DNA of 64,000 bases from JANQPX01 sp041398025 (lineage in GTDB: Bacteria; Pseudomonadota; Alphaproteobacteria; Geminicoccales; Geminicoccaceae): positions 1-64,000 of the forward strand of contig JAWKVM010000023.1 of the NCBI GenBank assembly GCA_041398025.1, read 5' to 3'. This document shows, piece by piece, positions 53,570 to 61,736 of the stretch. Each line of letters begins with the position of its first letter. The first letter of the stretch is position 1. A program made the position numbers and the translations under genes. The notes beneath the pieces are model-generated. The model made no database searches. It had not been told where the DNA came from and was given only the letters and a program-made list of their open reading frames with translations.

Positions 53570-54208
53570 ATGAACGATCGACAAACCATCAATAGTCAGG
53601 AAGGCACGCTGGCGCTCGGGAGGTTTGGGGCGCACGCATTCTCGACGGGCAATCCTTGCTCGAAAGATGGCGCCAACAAGGTCCTGATCGTCGACGACGA
53701 CAGGCTCTTCAGCCGCCAGCTCTCGGCAGGCCTGAAGCGCTACGGTCTGGAAACCGTCCCGACCGACAATCGCCAGATGGCGCTGGAGGCCGCTCAGCGT
53801 CTCCGCCCGCTCTTCGCGGTGCTGGAACTGCGTCTGCTCCACGATCCCAACGCCTTTCACAGCGGCCTCGAAGTCATCGGCCAGCTGCGCAAACGGCATC
53901 CGGCCATGCGCATCGTCGTCGCAACCGCCTACAGCAGCATCGTGACGGCGGTCGCGGCCATCAGGAGCGGCGCCGTCGATTACCTGCTGAAGCCGACGGA
54001 TGTCGATACCGTGGCGGCGGCGCTGACCGACACGCGGCACATGATGGGCCATCGGGAAAAGCCGATGGCCGCCGATCGGCTGCGTTGGGAATACATTCTA
54101 CGCATCTTCTTTCAGTGCAATCAGAACGTATCGGCCACGGCCAGAGCGTTGGGGATGCATCGGCGGACCCTGCAGCGCATGCTGAACAAGCGCCCGCCGC
54201 CGGAGTGA
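53570..54208 (+). CDS. RegA/ActR-like response regulator with Glu at the phosphorylation site
   Basis: A 212-residue protein. The receiver domain has the acidic pair in VLIVDDDRLFSRQL (residues 38-51), the Thr/Ala position IVVATAYSS and the Lys in VDYLLKPTD, and a C-terminal Fis-type helix-turn-helix NVSATARALGMHRRTLQRML. In RegA/ActR/PrrA the phospho-accepting Asp is in VDLRL; here the matching text is VLELRL, with Glu86, followed by a slightly longer loop. It may therefore be locked in an active-like state or regulated otherwise. The ATG at 53570 has a weak ribosome site; a start at 53504 is possible. Confidence 0.85.
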   Translation: MNDRQTINSQEGTLALGRFGAHAFSTGNPCSKDGANKVLIVDDDRLFSRQLSAGLKRYGLETVPTDNRQMALEAAQRLRPLFAVLELRLLHDPNAFHSGLEVIGQLRKRHPAMRIVVATAYSSIVTAVAAIRSGAVDYLLKPTDVDTVAAALTDTRHMMGHREKPMAADRLRWEYILRIFFQCNQNVSATARALGMHRRTLQRMLNKRPPPE

Positions 54209-54284
54209 GGCCGGCCTGCCGTCCGCCATCGGCATGGCGTTCTGCGTCGAGTGCCCATAAAAGACACACCCGTGTGCACGGAAT

Positions 54285-54299
54285 GCGGCAATTGGGCGC
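54285..54299. promoter_or_regulatory. candidate RegA/PrrA-type binding site
   Basis: GCGGC-AATTG-GGCGC lies 97 bases before the DUF4212 gene and just after a RegA-like regulator gene. It resembles the loose PrrA/RegA pattern GCGNC-Nx-GNCGC. A separate short palindrome CACACCCGTGTG lies just upstream. GC-rich DNA often yields such matches by chance. Confidence 0.3.
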
Positions 54300-54395
54300 T
54301 GGCCCCTGCACCCCGCTTGTGTGAAACTCGCTCAATTGCGACTGGTGCCAACCGCCGGTCGAATGGGGAGTGCCAACGAATGAAGGGAGTTAGCA

Positions 54396-54662
54396 ATGAA
54401 TGAGAAAAACGAGTCTGGTCAGAAATACTGGCAGGCCAACCTGCGCTTGATGACGATTTGCCTCATCATCTGGGCGATATGTTCCTTCGGATTTGGCATC
54501 ATTTTGCGGCCGCTCCTGTCCGGCATCTCGATCGGCGGCACGGATCTCGGCTTCTGGTTCGCCCAGCAGGGCTCGATCTACGTGTTCTTGATCCTGATCT
54601 TCTTCTACGCGATCCGGATGAACGCGCTCGATCGCGAATTCGACGTCAACGAAGACGACTAA
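54396..54662 (+). CDS. DUF4212 protein, small subunit of sodium/solute symporter
   Basis: An 88-residue protein with two membrane segments (LMTICLIIWAICSFGFGIIL; GSIYVFLILIFFYAIRM), starting KYWQANLRL and ending in an acidic tail, the standard DUF4212 form. It is the small partner of the ActP-like symporter encoded 21 bases downstream. The ATG follows GAAGGGAG. The 187 bases upstream hold inverted repeats and a possible regulator site. Confidence 0.92.
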   Translation: MNEKNESGQKYWQANLRLMTICLIIWAICSFGFGIILRPLLSGISIGGTDLGFWFAQQGSIYVFLILIFFYAIRMNALDREFDVNEDD

Positions 54663-54683
54663 GAGCAGGCGGGGAGCAAATTG

Positions 54684-56462
54684 ATGGACCTTCAGACACT
54701 CACCTATCTGGTGGTGGGCGCGACCTTCGTGCTCTACATCGGCATCGCCATCTGGGCGAAGGCAAGCACCACTGGCGAATTCTACGCCGCCGGCCGCGGG
54801 ATCCATCCCGTCGCCAACGGCATGGCCACGGCGGCCGACTGGATGTCGGCAGCCTCCTTCATCTCCATGGCGGGTTTGATCGCCTTTGCCGGCTACGGAG
54901 CGTCGCAATTCCTGATGGGCTGGACCGGCGGCTATGTGCTGCTCGCCATGCTGCTGGCCCCCTATCTTCGGAAGTTCGGCAAGTTCACCGTGCCGGAGTT
55001 CATCGGCGACCGCTTCTATTCGCAGGCCGCGCGCATCGTCGCGGTGATCTGCCTGATCGTCGCCTCGCTCACCTACGTGATCGGCCAGATGCGCGGCGTC
55101 GGCGTGGCATTCTCGCGCTTTCTCGAGGTGTCGGTCGAGGTCGGCCTGTTCGCAGGCATGATCATCGTCTTCATCTACGCCGTGCTCGGCGGCATGAAGG
55201 GCATCACCTACACCCAGATCGCCCAATATGTCGTGCTGATCCTGGCCTATACCATCCCGGCGATCTTCATCTCGCTGCAGCTCACCGGCAACTTCCTGCC
55301 GCAGCTCGGCCTGTTCGGCACCCACACCGCCTCCGGCCTGCCGATGCTCGGCAAGCTCGACCAGGTGGTGCAGGAACTCGGGTTCAGTCAATATACGGCG
55401 CAATCCGGCTCCATGCTGAACATGATCCTCTACACCCTGTCGCTGATGATCGGCACCGCGGGCCTGCCGCACGTCATCATCCGCTTCTTCACCGTGCCCA
55501 AGGTGTCGGATGCGCGCTGGTCGGCCGGCTGGGCGCTGGTGTTCATCGCCATCCTCTACACCACCGCGCCAGGTGTCGGCGCGATGGCCAGGCTGAACCT
55601 GATCGACACGATCTATCCCAACGAGCAGATCGGCACGCCGGACGGCTCGATCGCCTATGACGATCGGCCGGACTGGATGAAGAGCTGGGAGACCACGGGC
55701 CTTCTCGCCTTCGAGGACAAGAACGGCGACGGCCGCATCCAGTACTACAATGACGAGAACCCCGATTTCGCGGCCAAGGCCGAGGGCTGGGGCTGGCAGG
55801 GCAACGAGCTCAAGGTCGACCGCGACATCATGGTGCTGGCCAATCCGGAGATCGCCAACCTGCCCAACTGGGTGATCGCGCTGGTGGCGGCCGGCGGTCT
55901 CGCCGCGGCGCTCTCCACCGCAGCCGGCCTGCTGCTCGCCATCTCGTCAGCGGTCTCCCACGACCTCCTGAAGGGCACGTTCATGCCCAATATCTCGGAG
56001 CGTCAGGAGCTGATGTGGGCGCGCATCTCGATGACCGGCGCGATCATTGTCGCAGGCTATCTCGGCCTGAACCCGCCGGGCTTCGCCGCCCAGGTGGTGG
56101 CGCTGGCCTTCGGTCTCGCCGCGGCTACGATCTTCCCGGCGCTGATGATGGGCATTTTTTCCAAGCGGGTGAACAATGTCGGCGCCGTGCTCGGCATGCT
56201 CGCCGGCCTGATCACGACGCTCACCTACATCTTCTGGTTCAAGGGCTGGTTCTTCGTCCCCGGAACCGAGATGGCGCCTGACGATGCCTCCCACTGGTTC
56301 CTCGGCATCTCGTCCGAGGCCTTCGGTGCGGTCGGCGCGCTGATCAACTTCGTGGTCGCCTTCGTCGCCTCCAAAGCGACGCAGGAGCCGCCGGAGGAGA
56401 TCCAGGATCTGGTGGAGCACATCAGAATCCCGCGGGGAGCTTCGGCCGCCGTGGACCACTGA
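54684..56462 (+). CDS. sodium/solute symporter, large subunit (ActP-like)
   Basis: A 592-residue SSS transporter with about 13 membrane segments. ActP-like marks: GEFYAAGRGIHPVANGMATAADWMSAASFISMAGLIAFAG, LIVASLTYVIGQMRGVGVAFSRFLEV, and LAAALSTAAGLLLAISSAVSHDL. Between segments there is a large hydrophilic insert (about 305-395) with an EF-hand-like loop starting at Asp345. Acetate or related monocarboxylates are the likely substrates. The ATG at 54684 has GGGGAG at normal spacing. A strong hairpin follows the stop. Confidence 0.93.
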   Translation: MDLQTLTYLVVGATFVLYIGIAIWAKASTTGEFYAAGRGIHPVANGMATAADWMSAASFISMAGLIAFAGYGASQFLMGWTGGYVLLAMLLAPYLRKFGKFTVPEFIGDRFYSQAARIVAVICLIVASLTYVIGQMRGVGVAFSRFLEVSVEVGLFAGMIIVFIYAVLGGMKGITYTQIAQYVVLILAYTIPAIFISLQLTGNFLPQLGLFGTHTASGLPMLGKLDQVVQELGFSQYTAQSGSMLNMILYTLSLMIGTAGLPHVIIRFFTVPKVSDARWSAGWALVFIAILYTTAPGVGAMARLNLIDTIYPNEQIGTPDGSIAYDDRPDWMKSWETTGLLAFEDKNGDGRIQYYNDENPDFAAKAEGWGWQGNELKVDRDIMVLANPEIANLPNWVIALVAAGGLAAALSTAAGLLLAISSAVSHDLLKGTFMPNISERQELMWARISMTGAIIVAGYLGLNPPGFAAQVVALAFGLAAATIFPALMMGIFSKRVNNVGAVLGMLAGLITTLTYIFWFKGWFFVPGTEMAPDDASHWFLGISSEAFGAVGALINFVVAFVASKATQEPPEEIQDLVEHIRIPRGASAAVDH

Positions 56463-56499
56463 TCCGCGTGCTTGGACAGCACGTGCTTGAAAGCTGACG

Positions 56500-56534
56500 G
56501 ATGGGCTCCGTATCATACGGAGCCCATCTTCTTT
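56500..56534 (+). terminator. perfect 13-bp hairpin with pyrimidine tail
   Basis: The arms 56500-56512 and 56516-56528 pair perfectly (GATGGGCTCCGTA with its complement) around a three-base loop and are followed by TTCTTT. It lies between the symporter stop and the next gene, whose ribosome site CGGAGG follows at once. It could be a terminator or a partial attenuator/processing hairpin. A smaller hairpin (CGTGCT...AGCACG, 56467-56483) precedes it. Confidence 0.65.
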
Positions 56535-56547
56535 CCGGAGGGCGCCC

Positions 56548-58360
56548 ATGGACGCTGCCGGCGACGACCTCAAGAGTTTTGCATCGAACCATCTGCCGCT
56601 CGGTCTCCTCACCGAAGAGGAGCTCGATGCCGTGGTGCAGGCAGCATCGGCGCTTCGACGATCGGCCGGCGAGACGATCTATGCGAGTGGCGAACGCCAG
56701 AACGGCTTCTACCTGATCCGTGAAGGCACCATCGAGATCAGTTCACCCGAAGGCGAAAGGCTGGCGCAGCTCACGGTCGGCGACAGCTTCGGCGAGCGCG
56801 GCCTGCTGCGCGACGGCATCGCGCCCAACCGCGCCGCCGCGATCGATGACTGCCTGATCTACCTCATTCCGGCGCCGACCTTCCGCCGGCTGCTCGACGC
56901 CATCCCGGCCTTCAAGGCCTATTTCGAGCCGAAGCCCGCAGCCCCCGCCGTGGAGCAGGGCGGCAGCCTGGTCTCGACCTCGCTCGCCCATCTGATGACA
57001 TCCGATCCGATCACCATCGCGCCGGACATGACGGTCAGGGAAGCCGCCCGGATCATGCGCGATCGGGACATCTCCTGCCTGCCGGTCGCCGAAGGCGGTG
57101 TCCTCAAGGGCATCGTCACCAGCGGCGATCTGGTCGACCGCGTGCTCGCGACCGACCGCGATCCCGAGATTCCGGTCGGCCAGGTGATGACGGCGGAGCC
57201 GTTCGCGCTCGGCCCCGATGCGCGCGGCTTCGATGCCCTTCTGGCGATGACCGAACGCGGCATCGGCCATCTGCCGATCGTCCAGAAGGGCAGGCTGATC
57301 GGCATCCTCACCACCAGCAATCTGGTGCGCCAGCAGGCTCTCTCCTCGATCTTTCTGGTGAGCGACATCAAGCGCGGCAAGCGCATCGAGACCCTGGCCG
57401 AGATCGTCGCCAAGATCCCGCAGCTTCTGATGCAGCTGGTCGCCTCCGGCCTGCCGCCCCATGACGTCGGCCGTCTGGTCACCAGCGTCGCCGACGCGCT
57501 CACCGAGCGCCTGATCACCCTTGCCGAGGACAAGCTCGGCCCGCCGCCGGTCCCCTATCTCTGCCGAGGAGCAGACCGGCGTCTCGGATCAGGACAACTG
57601 CCTGTTCCTCGACGACGGCTACAGGCAGGCGCGCATGGCCATTATTTCAGGCAGCTCGCGACCTTCGTCTCCGACGGAGCTGAACGCCTGCGGCTTCATT
57701 ACTACCTGTCCGGGCGAGATGATGGCGACCAATCCGCGCTGGCGCCAGCCGGTGTCGGTGTGGCGAAAATATTTCGACGGCTGGATCAAAGAGCCCGATC
57801 CCATGGCGCAGATGCTGGCGAGCGTGATGTTCGACCTTCGCCCGATCGCCGGTGCGACCGCGCTGTTCGAGGGCGTCCAGGCGAAGACGCTGGCGCGCGC
57901 GCAGAAGAACAGCATCTTTCGCGTGCACATGATCGCCAATTCCCTGAAGCACACGCCGCCGCTCAGCATCTTTCGCGGTTTCGCCCTGATCCGCCACGGC
58001 GAGCATAAGGATACCATCGATCTCAAGCTGAACGGCATCGTGCCGATCGTCGATCTCGCCCGCGTCTTCGCCCTCGAGGCGGGGATCGAGCAGGTCAACA
58101 CGCGTGAGCGCCTGATCCTCGCACGCACCGCCGGCAAGCTCAGCGAGGCGGGCTTTCGCGATCTGATCGATGCCCTCGACCTGATCGCCACCACGCGCCT
58201 CAAGCACCAGGCCGAGCAGATCCGAAGCGGCGAGAAGCCGGACAACTTCCTGCCGCCGAGCACGCTGTCCGATCTGGAGCGCAACCACCTGCGCGACGCC
58301 TTCATCGTGGTCAAGACCCTGCAGTCCGCGCTCGCGCACCGCAGCGGCGGCGGCCTCTGA
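56548..58360 (+). pseudogene. cNMP-binding/CBS/DUF294 nucleotidyltransferase-like protein, frame broken
   Basis: The first frame encodes a cyclic-nucleotide-binding domain (about residues 15-130, GERGLLRDGIAPNRAAAI), two CBS domains (about 147-270, VMTAEPFALGP) and the start of DUF294 to GPPPVPYL at 57560. Reading then has to change frame: EEQTGVSDQDNCLFLDDGY is in another frame, HYFRQLATFVSDG in the first again, and LNACGF through the C-terminus SALAHRSGGGL in the second. The first change loses about eight residues that normally hold the GSxxR nucleotidyltransferase motif. The region is probably either inactivated or misread. In intact relatives this protein accompanies ActP-like transporters and a DnaQ-like exonuclease. 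Confidence 0.8.
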
Positions 58361-58373
58361 GCGGGGCGCGCGC

Positions 58374-58901
58374 ATGCTGTTCAACCTCATCGGCATGGTG
58401 GTCGCAGGCGTGGCTGCGGCCGGCTGCGTTCTCCTGGCCTGCCGCCTCGTCCGCAAGCGCCCGCCCAAATGGCTGCTGCCGATGGTTGCCGGCGCGGCGA
58501 TGCTCAGCTTCCACCTCTGGAACGAATATAGCTGGTTCGACCGCGTGACCCGCGGCCTGCCGGAGCGCATGCAGGTGGCCGAGCGCTACACCTATGAAAG
58601 CCTGCTGCAGCCCTGGACGCTGCTGGTGCCGCGCATCAACCGGTTCACCGCCGTCGATCGCGGGTCCATTCGCCGGAACGAGCGCGCACCCGGTTATGTC
58701 ATGGCGGACATTCTCCTGGTCAAGCGCCTGGATCCTGCGGTCAAGCTGACCCAGCTCTATGACTGCCGGCAGGCGCGCCGCACCGATATTCTGAGCTCGA
58801 CCGAAGTCGACGAGCGCGGTCTGCCGGTGAATGCGTCCTGGATCGACACCGAACGCGATCATGCCGTGTTCCGCGCGATCTGCGACGAGGGTCGAGGCTG
58901 A
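58374..58901 (+). CDS. membrane-anchored protein, unknown function
   Basis: A 175-residue protein with two N-terminal membrane segments (LIGMVVAGVAAAGCVLLACRL; WLLPMVAGAAMLSFHLW), then a soluble domain of about 120 residues that includes FDRVTRGLPERMQVAERY and two cysteines (DCRQA, AICDE). I do not recognise the family. It lies 13 bases after the broken DUF294 gene and before the response regulator, so it is probably part of the same acid-uptake/signalling set. Confidence 0.72.
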   Translation: MLFNLIGMVVAGVAAAGCVLLACRLVRKRPPKWLLPMVAGAAMLSFHLWNEYSWFDRVTRGLPERMQVAERYTYESLLQPWTLLVPRINRFTAVDRGSIRRNERAPGYVMADILLVKRLDPAVKLTQLYDCRQARRTDILSSTEVDERGLPVNASWIDTERDHAVFRAICDEGRG

Positions 58902-58961
58902 CGCTTTGCGTTGGATCAAGGCAAGGCGTTAGAATAGGGCTGACGCTTTGCGCTGGACGAA
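58896..58961. repeat. tandem 42-base direct repeat containing FNR/FixK-like boxes
   Basis: GGCTGACGCTTTGCG begins at 58896 and again at 58938. In the first copy TTGCG-TTGG-ATCAA (58906-58919) matches the FNR/FixK pattern TTGxx-N4-xxCAA; the second copy (58948-58961) has a degraded right half (ACGAA). The first unit overlaps the stop codon of the preceding gene. They lie 120 and 79 bases before a response-regulator gene and could make it oxygen-responsive. Confidence 0.45.
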
Positions 58962-59039
58962 AGACGAAAAGCAAAGGGGATGGCTTAGGATTGATGAAAG
59001 GCGGCCGGCCGAAGGCCAGCACCGCCGGGGAGGCAGGTC

Positions 59040-59426
59040 ATGACAAAAAAAGTCCTGATCGTCGAGGACGAGGAAAATATCGGCATCGCGCTTCGCTATC
59101 TGATGAAGGGCCAGGGCTACGACGTGCGCGTCGCGCGCGACGGCGAGGAGGCGCTCGGCATGGTGGCCGATCAGCCGCCCGACCTGATGCTGCTCGATGT
59201 CATGATGCCCAAGCGCGACGGCTACGACGTCTGCCAGACCGTGCGCGCCAACCCCGACTGGCGGGCGATCAAGATCATCATGCTCAGCGCCAAGGGGCGT
59301 GACATCGAGGTGGAAAAAGGTCTGGCGCTCGGCGCGGACGACTATATGGCCAAACCGTTCTCGACGCGCGACCTCGCCGCCAAGGTGATGTCGATGCTCG
59401 GCGACGACTCCGCGGAGTCGAGCTGA
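59040..59426 (+). CDS. single-domain response regulator (receiver only)
   Basis: A 128-residue CheY-like receiver with KVLIVEDEENIGIALRYLM, phospho-accepting Asp in LMLLDVMMPKRDGYDV, Ser/Ala position IIMLSAKG and Lys in DDYMAKPFSTRDL. There is no output domain, so it acts by protein interaction or in a phosphorelay. It starts after GGGGAGG at good spacing and ends five bases before the pseudokinase-exonuclease gene, which suggests they work together. Confidence 0.93.
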   Translation: MTKKVLIVEDEENIGIALRYLMKGQGYDVRVARDGEEALGMVADQPPDLMLLDVMMPKRDGYDVCQTVRANPDWRAIKIIMLSAKGRDIEVEKGLALGADDYMAKPFSTRDLAAKVMSMLGDDSAESS

Positions 59427-59431
59427 GCGAC

Positions 59432-61567
59432 ATGGCGACCCTGGTCGAACGCTGGAGCCTCAGGCTTCGCATGTTCCTGTTCTTCGCCCTGATCGGCCTC
59501 GGCGCGATCGTGGCCATCGCCGTGGCGCTGGTCCTCGCCAGAGAACGCATCGGCGCTGCCGCCGGGCCGCCGCTCGTCCTGTTCGGTGGTGCTGCCGCTT
59601 TCGCGATCGTCGGGCTTTGCCTTTGGGTCTGGATGAAGTTCGACGAGCATGTCGCGAGGCCGATCGAGCGCCTGGCAGGCGACCTGCGCGCCATCGCCCA
59701 TGGCGGCGCGTCAGGCGAGGTCGATGAGAAGGCCTCCGTCTATCTCGGTTTCCTTGCACCAGCGGCGCGCGACATCGCCCGCGCCCTGCGTCAGGCGCGC
59801 TCGGACGTCGATCAGACCGTCCGGGAGGCCACCCGCGAGGTCGAGCAGCAAAAGGGGCGTCTGGAGGTGGTGCTGCGTGATCTGCAGGAAGCCGTCCTGA
59901 TCTGCACCCTGGATCACAAGATCCTGCTCTACAACCGACGCGCCCTTGAGATCCTGCACATCTCCGGCGATATCGGCCTTGGCCGCTCGCTGTTCGACGT
60001 GGTCACGCCGCAGCCCTTTCGTCATGCGCTGGACCGGCTGAGGGTGCGCTTCACCGAGGGGCGGCATGTCGATCATGAGGAAGGACTGAGCACGCTCGTC
60101 GTCTGCAAGACCGCCGATGGCGCCCACACCCTTCGCGGACGCGTCTCGCTCCTGCTGGACGCCGAAGGTCTGTTGCCGGACGGTTATGTCGCGACCTTCA
60201 GCGACGCCACCCGCGAGCTTGCGGAACACGCGCAGCGCGACCGCCTTCTGCAGGAGGCGACGGGCGAGATGCGCCGGCCGGCCGCAAGCCTTCTCGCTGC
60301 GGCCGAAATGCTCGAGGACAATGCGCTGGACCAGGAAGGGCGGGCTGCCTTCGAGCGCATCCTGGTCGACGAGGCCCAGGCCCTGTCAGCCCGCCTGCAA
60401 CGGCTCGAGGAGCAATCGCGCGACCTTCTGGCCGGCGCCTGGCCGATGAGCGACGTCTACTCGCCGACGCTTTTTCATTGCGTGCTCGGCAAACGCAGGA
60501 GCGATGCGGCTGATGTCGAGATCGTCGGTGATCCGGTCTGGATGCATGGCGACAGTCTCACCATCGTCGAACTGGTCGATCATCTGATCGACAGGCTGAA
60601 GGTGCGAGGACAGGCCGCGAATTTCACGCTGCAGGCGGTGCCGGGCAGCCAGCGCGCCTATCTCGAGCTCGCCTGGAAAGGGGATGTGATCGCGAGCGCC
60701 GAGCTCGACGACTGGCTGGCCAATCCGCTCGACGACGATCTCGGCGATATCACCGGGCGGGACGTGCTCGACCGGCACCGCGCCGAACTCTGGTGCGAAG
60801 CCCTCGGCGAGGACGGTGCCCGCCTGCGCATGCCGCTGCCCTTCGGCAAGGAGGTGCCGGGAGGACGCGCACGTCCACACCAGCCCCTGCCCGAGCGTCC
60901 CGAGTTCTACGACTTCGATCTCCTTGGCCGCATGGACCCCTCGGCGATCGACGACACCCCGCTCAAGGCCCTCACCTATGTGGTCTTCGACACCGAGACC
61001 ACCGGCCTCGAACCGTCCGCCGGCGACGAAATGATCTCGATCGCCGGCATTCGGGTGGTGAACGGCCGCGTGCTGCGCGGCGAGGTCTTCGACCACCTGA
61101 TCAACCCGGGACGCGGCATCCCGCCCGCCTCGACCGAGGTGCACGGCATCAGCGAAGCCATGGTCCGGACGGCGCCGCCCCTCTCCGAGGTCCTGCCGCG
61201 CTTTCGGCGCTTCGTCGGCGAGGCCGTCATGGTCGCGCACAACGCCGCCTTCGACATGAAGTTCCTGACGCTGAAGCAGGAGCGTTTCGGGCTGCACTTC
61301 GACAATCCCGTTCTCGATACCGTGCTCCTGGCCGCGCATGTCCACGGCGTCAGCGAAAGCCTGACGCTCGACAGTCTTGCGGTGCGCTATGGCGTGCGCC
61401 TCGCGGACGAGGACCGGCACACGGCGCTCGGCGATTCCATCGCCACGGCCGAGGTGTTCCTGCGCCTGATCGATCTTCTCGAAGCGGCCGGTATCAGGAC
61501 ACTGCGCGACGCCGTTCTGGCCTCGGGGCAGATCGTCGCCATCCGCCGCAAGCAGGCCAAATATTGA
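59432..61567 (+). CDS. degenerate membrane histidine-kinase module fused to DnaQ-like 3'-5' exonuclease
   Basis: A 711-residue fusion. Two membrane segments (about 11-33 and 41-66), a HAMP-like linker (RPIERLAGDLRAIAHGG), a coiled coil, and a PAS domain (about 148-255, AVLICTLDHKILLYNRRALEIL) precede a HisKA-like helix pair in which the phospho-acceptor His is absent (GEMRRPAASLLAAAEML) and an ATPase-like region lacking the N and G boxes. Residues about 517-690 are a complete DEDDh exonuclease: FDTETTG (Asp520, Glu522), HNAAFD (Asp608) and HTALGD (His663, Asp668). Relatives occur beside ActP/DUF294 genes; the nuclease substrate is unknown. The partner response regulator is five bases upstream. 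Confidence 0.88.
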   Translation: MATLVERWSLRLRMFLFFALIGLGAIVAIAVALVLARERIGAAAGPPLVLFGGAAAFAIVGLCLWVWMKFDEHVARPIERLAGDLRAIAHGGASGEVDEKASVYLGFLAPAARDIARALRQARSDVDQTVREATREVEQQKGRLEVVLRDLQEAVLICTLDHKILLYNRRALEILHISGDIGLGRSLFDVVTPQPFRHALDRLRVRFTEGRHVDHEEGLSTLVVCKTADGAHTLRGRVSLLLDAEGLLPDGYVATFSDATRELAEHAQRDRLLQEATGEMRRPAASLLAAAEMLEDNALDQEGRAAFERILVDEAQALSARLQRLEEQSRDLLAGAWPMSDVYSPTLFHCVLGKRRSDAADVEIVGDPVWMHGDSLTIVELVDHLIDRLKVRGQAANFTLQAVPGSQRAYLELAWKGDVIASAELDDWLANPLDDDLGDITGRDVLDRHRAELWCEALGEDGARLRMPLPFGKEVPGGRARPHQPLPERPEFYDFDLLGRMDPSAIDDTPLKALTYVVFDTETTGLEPSAGDEMISIAGIRVVNGRVLRGEVFDHLINPGRGIPPASTEVHGISEAMVRTAPPLSEVLPRFRRFVGEAVMVAHNAAFDMKFLTLKQERFGLHFDNPVLDTVLLAAHVHGVSESLTLDSLAVRYGVRLADEDRHTALGDSIATAEVFLRLIDLLEAAGIRTLRDAVLASGQIVAIRRKQAKY

Positions 61568-61736
61568 GGGTCACGGCGCCATGTCAGATGCGACCGGAAG
61601 GACCATTGCGTCATGTTGACCCATCAATAAGCTGGGACGAACCGCCGAGCCCGAAGGGCCGCGCTGAGATTGAACGAGACCAGATACGCCCGAGACCTCG
61701 CGAATACACGATGTCTCGGCCAGGGAGATCGACGTC

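Noticed and set aside
54286..54320. A possible sigma-54 promoter (TGGCCCCTGCACCCCGC)
   Set aside because: The GG and GC dinucleotides are not at the required 12-base separation.
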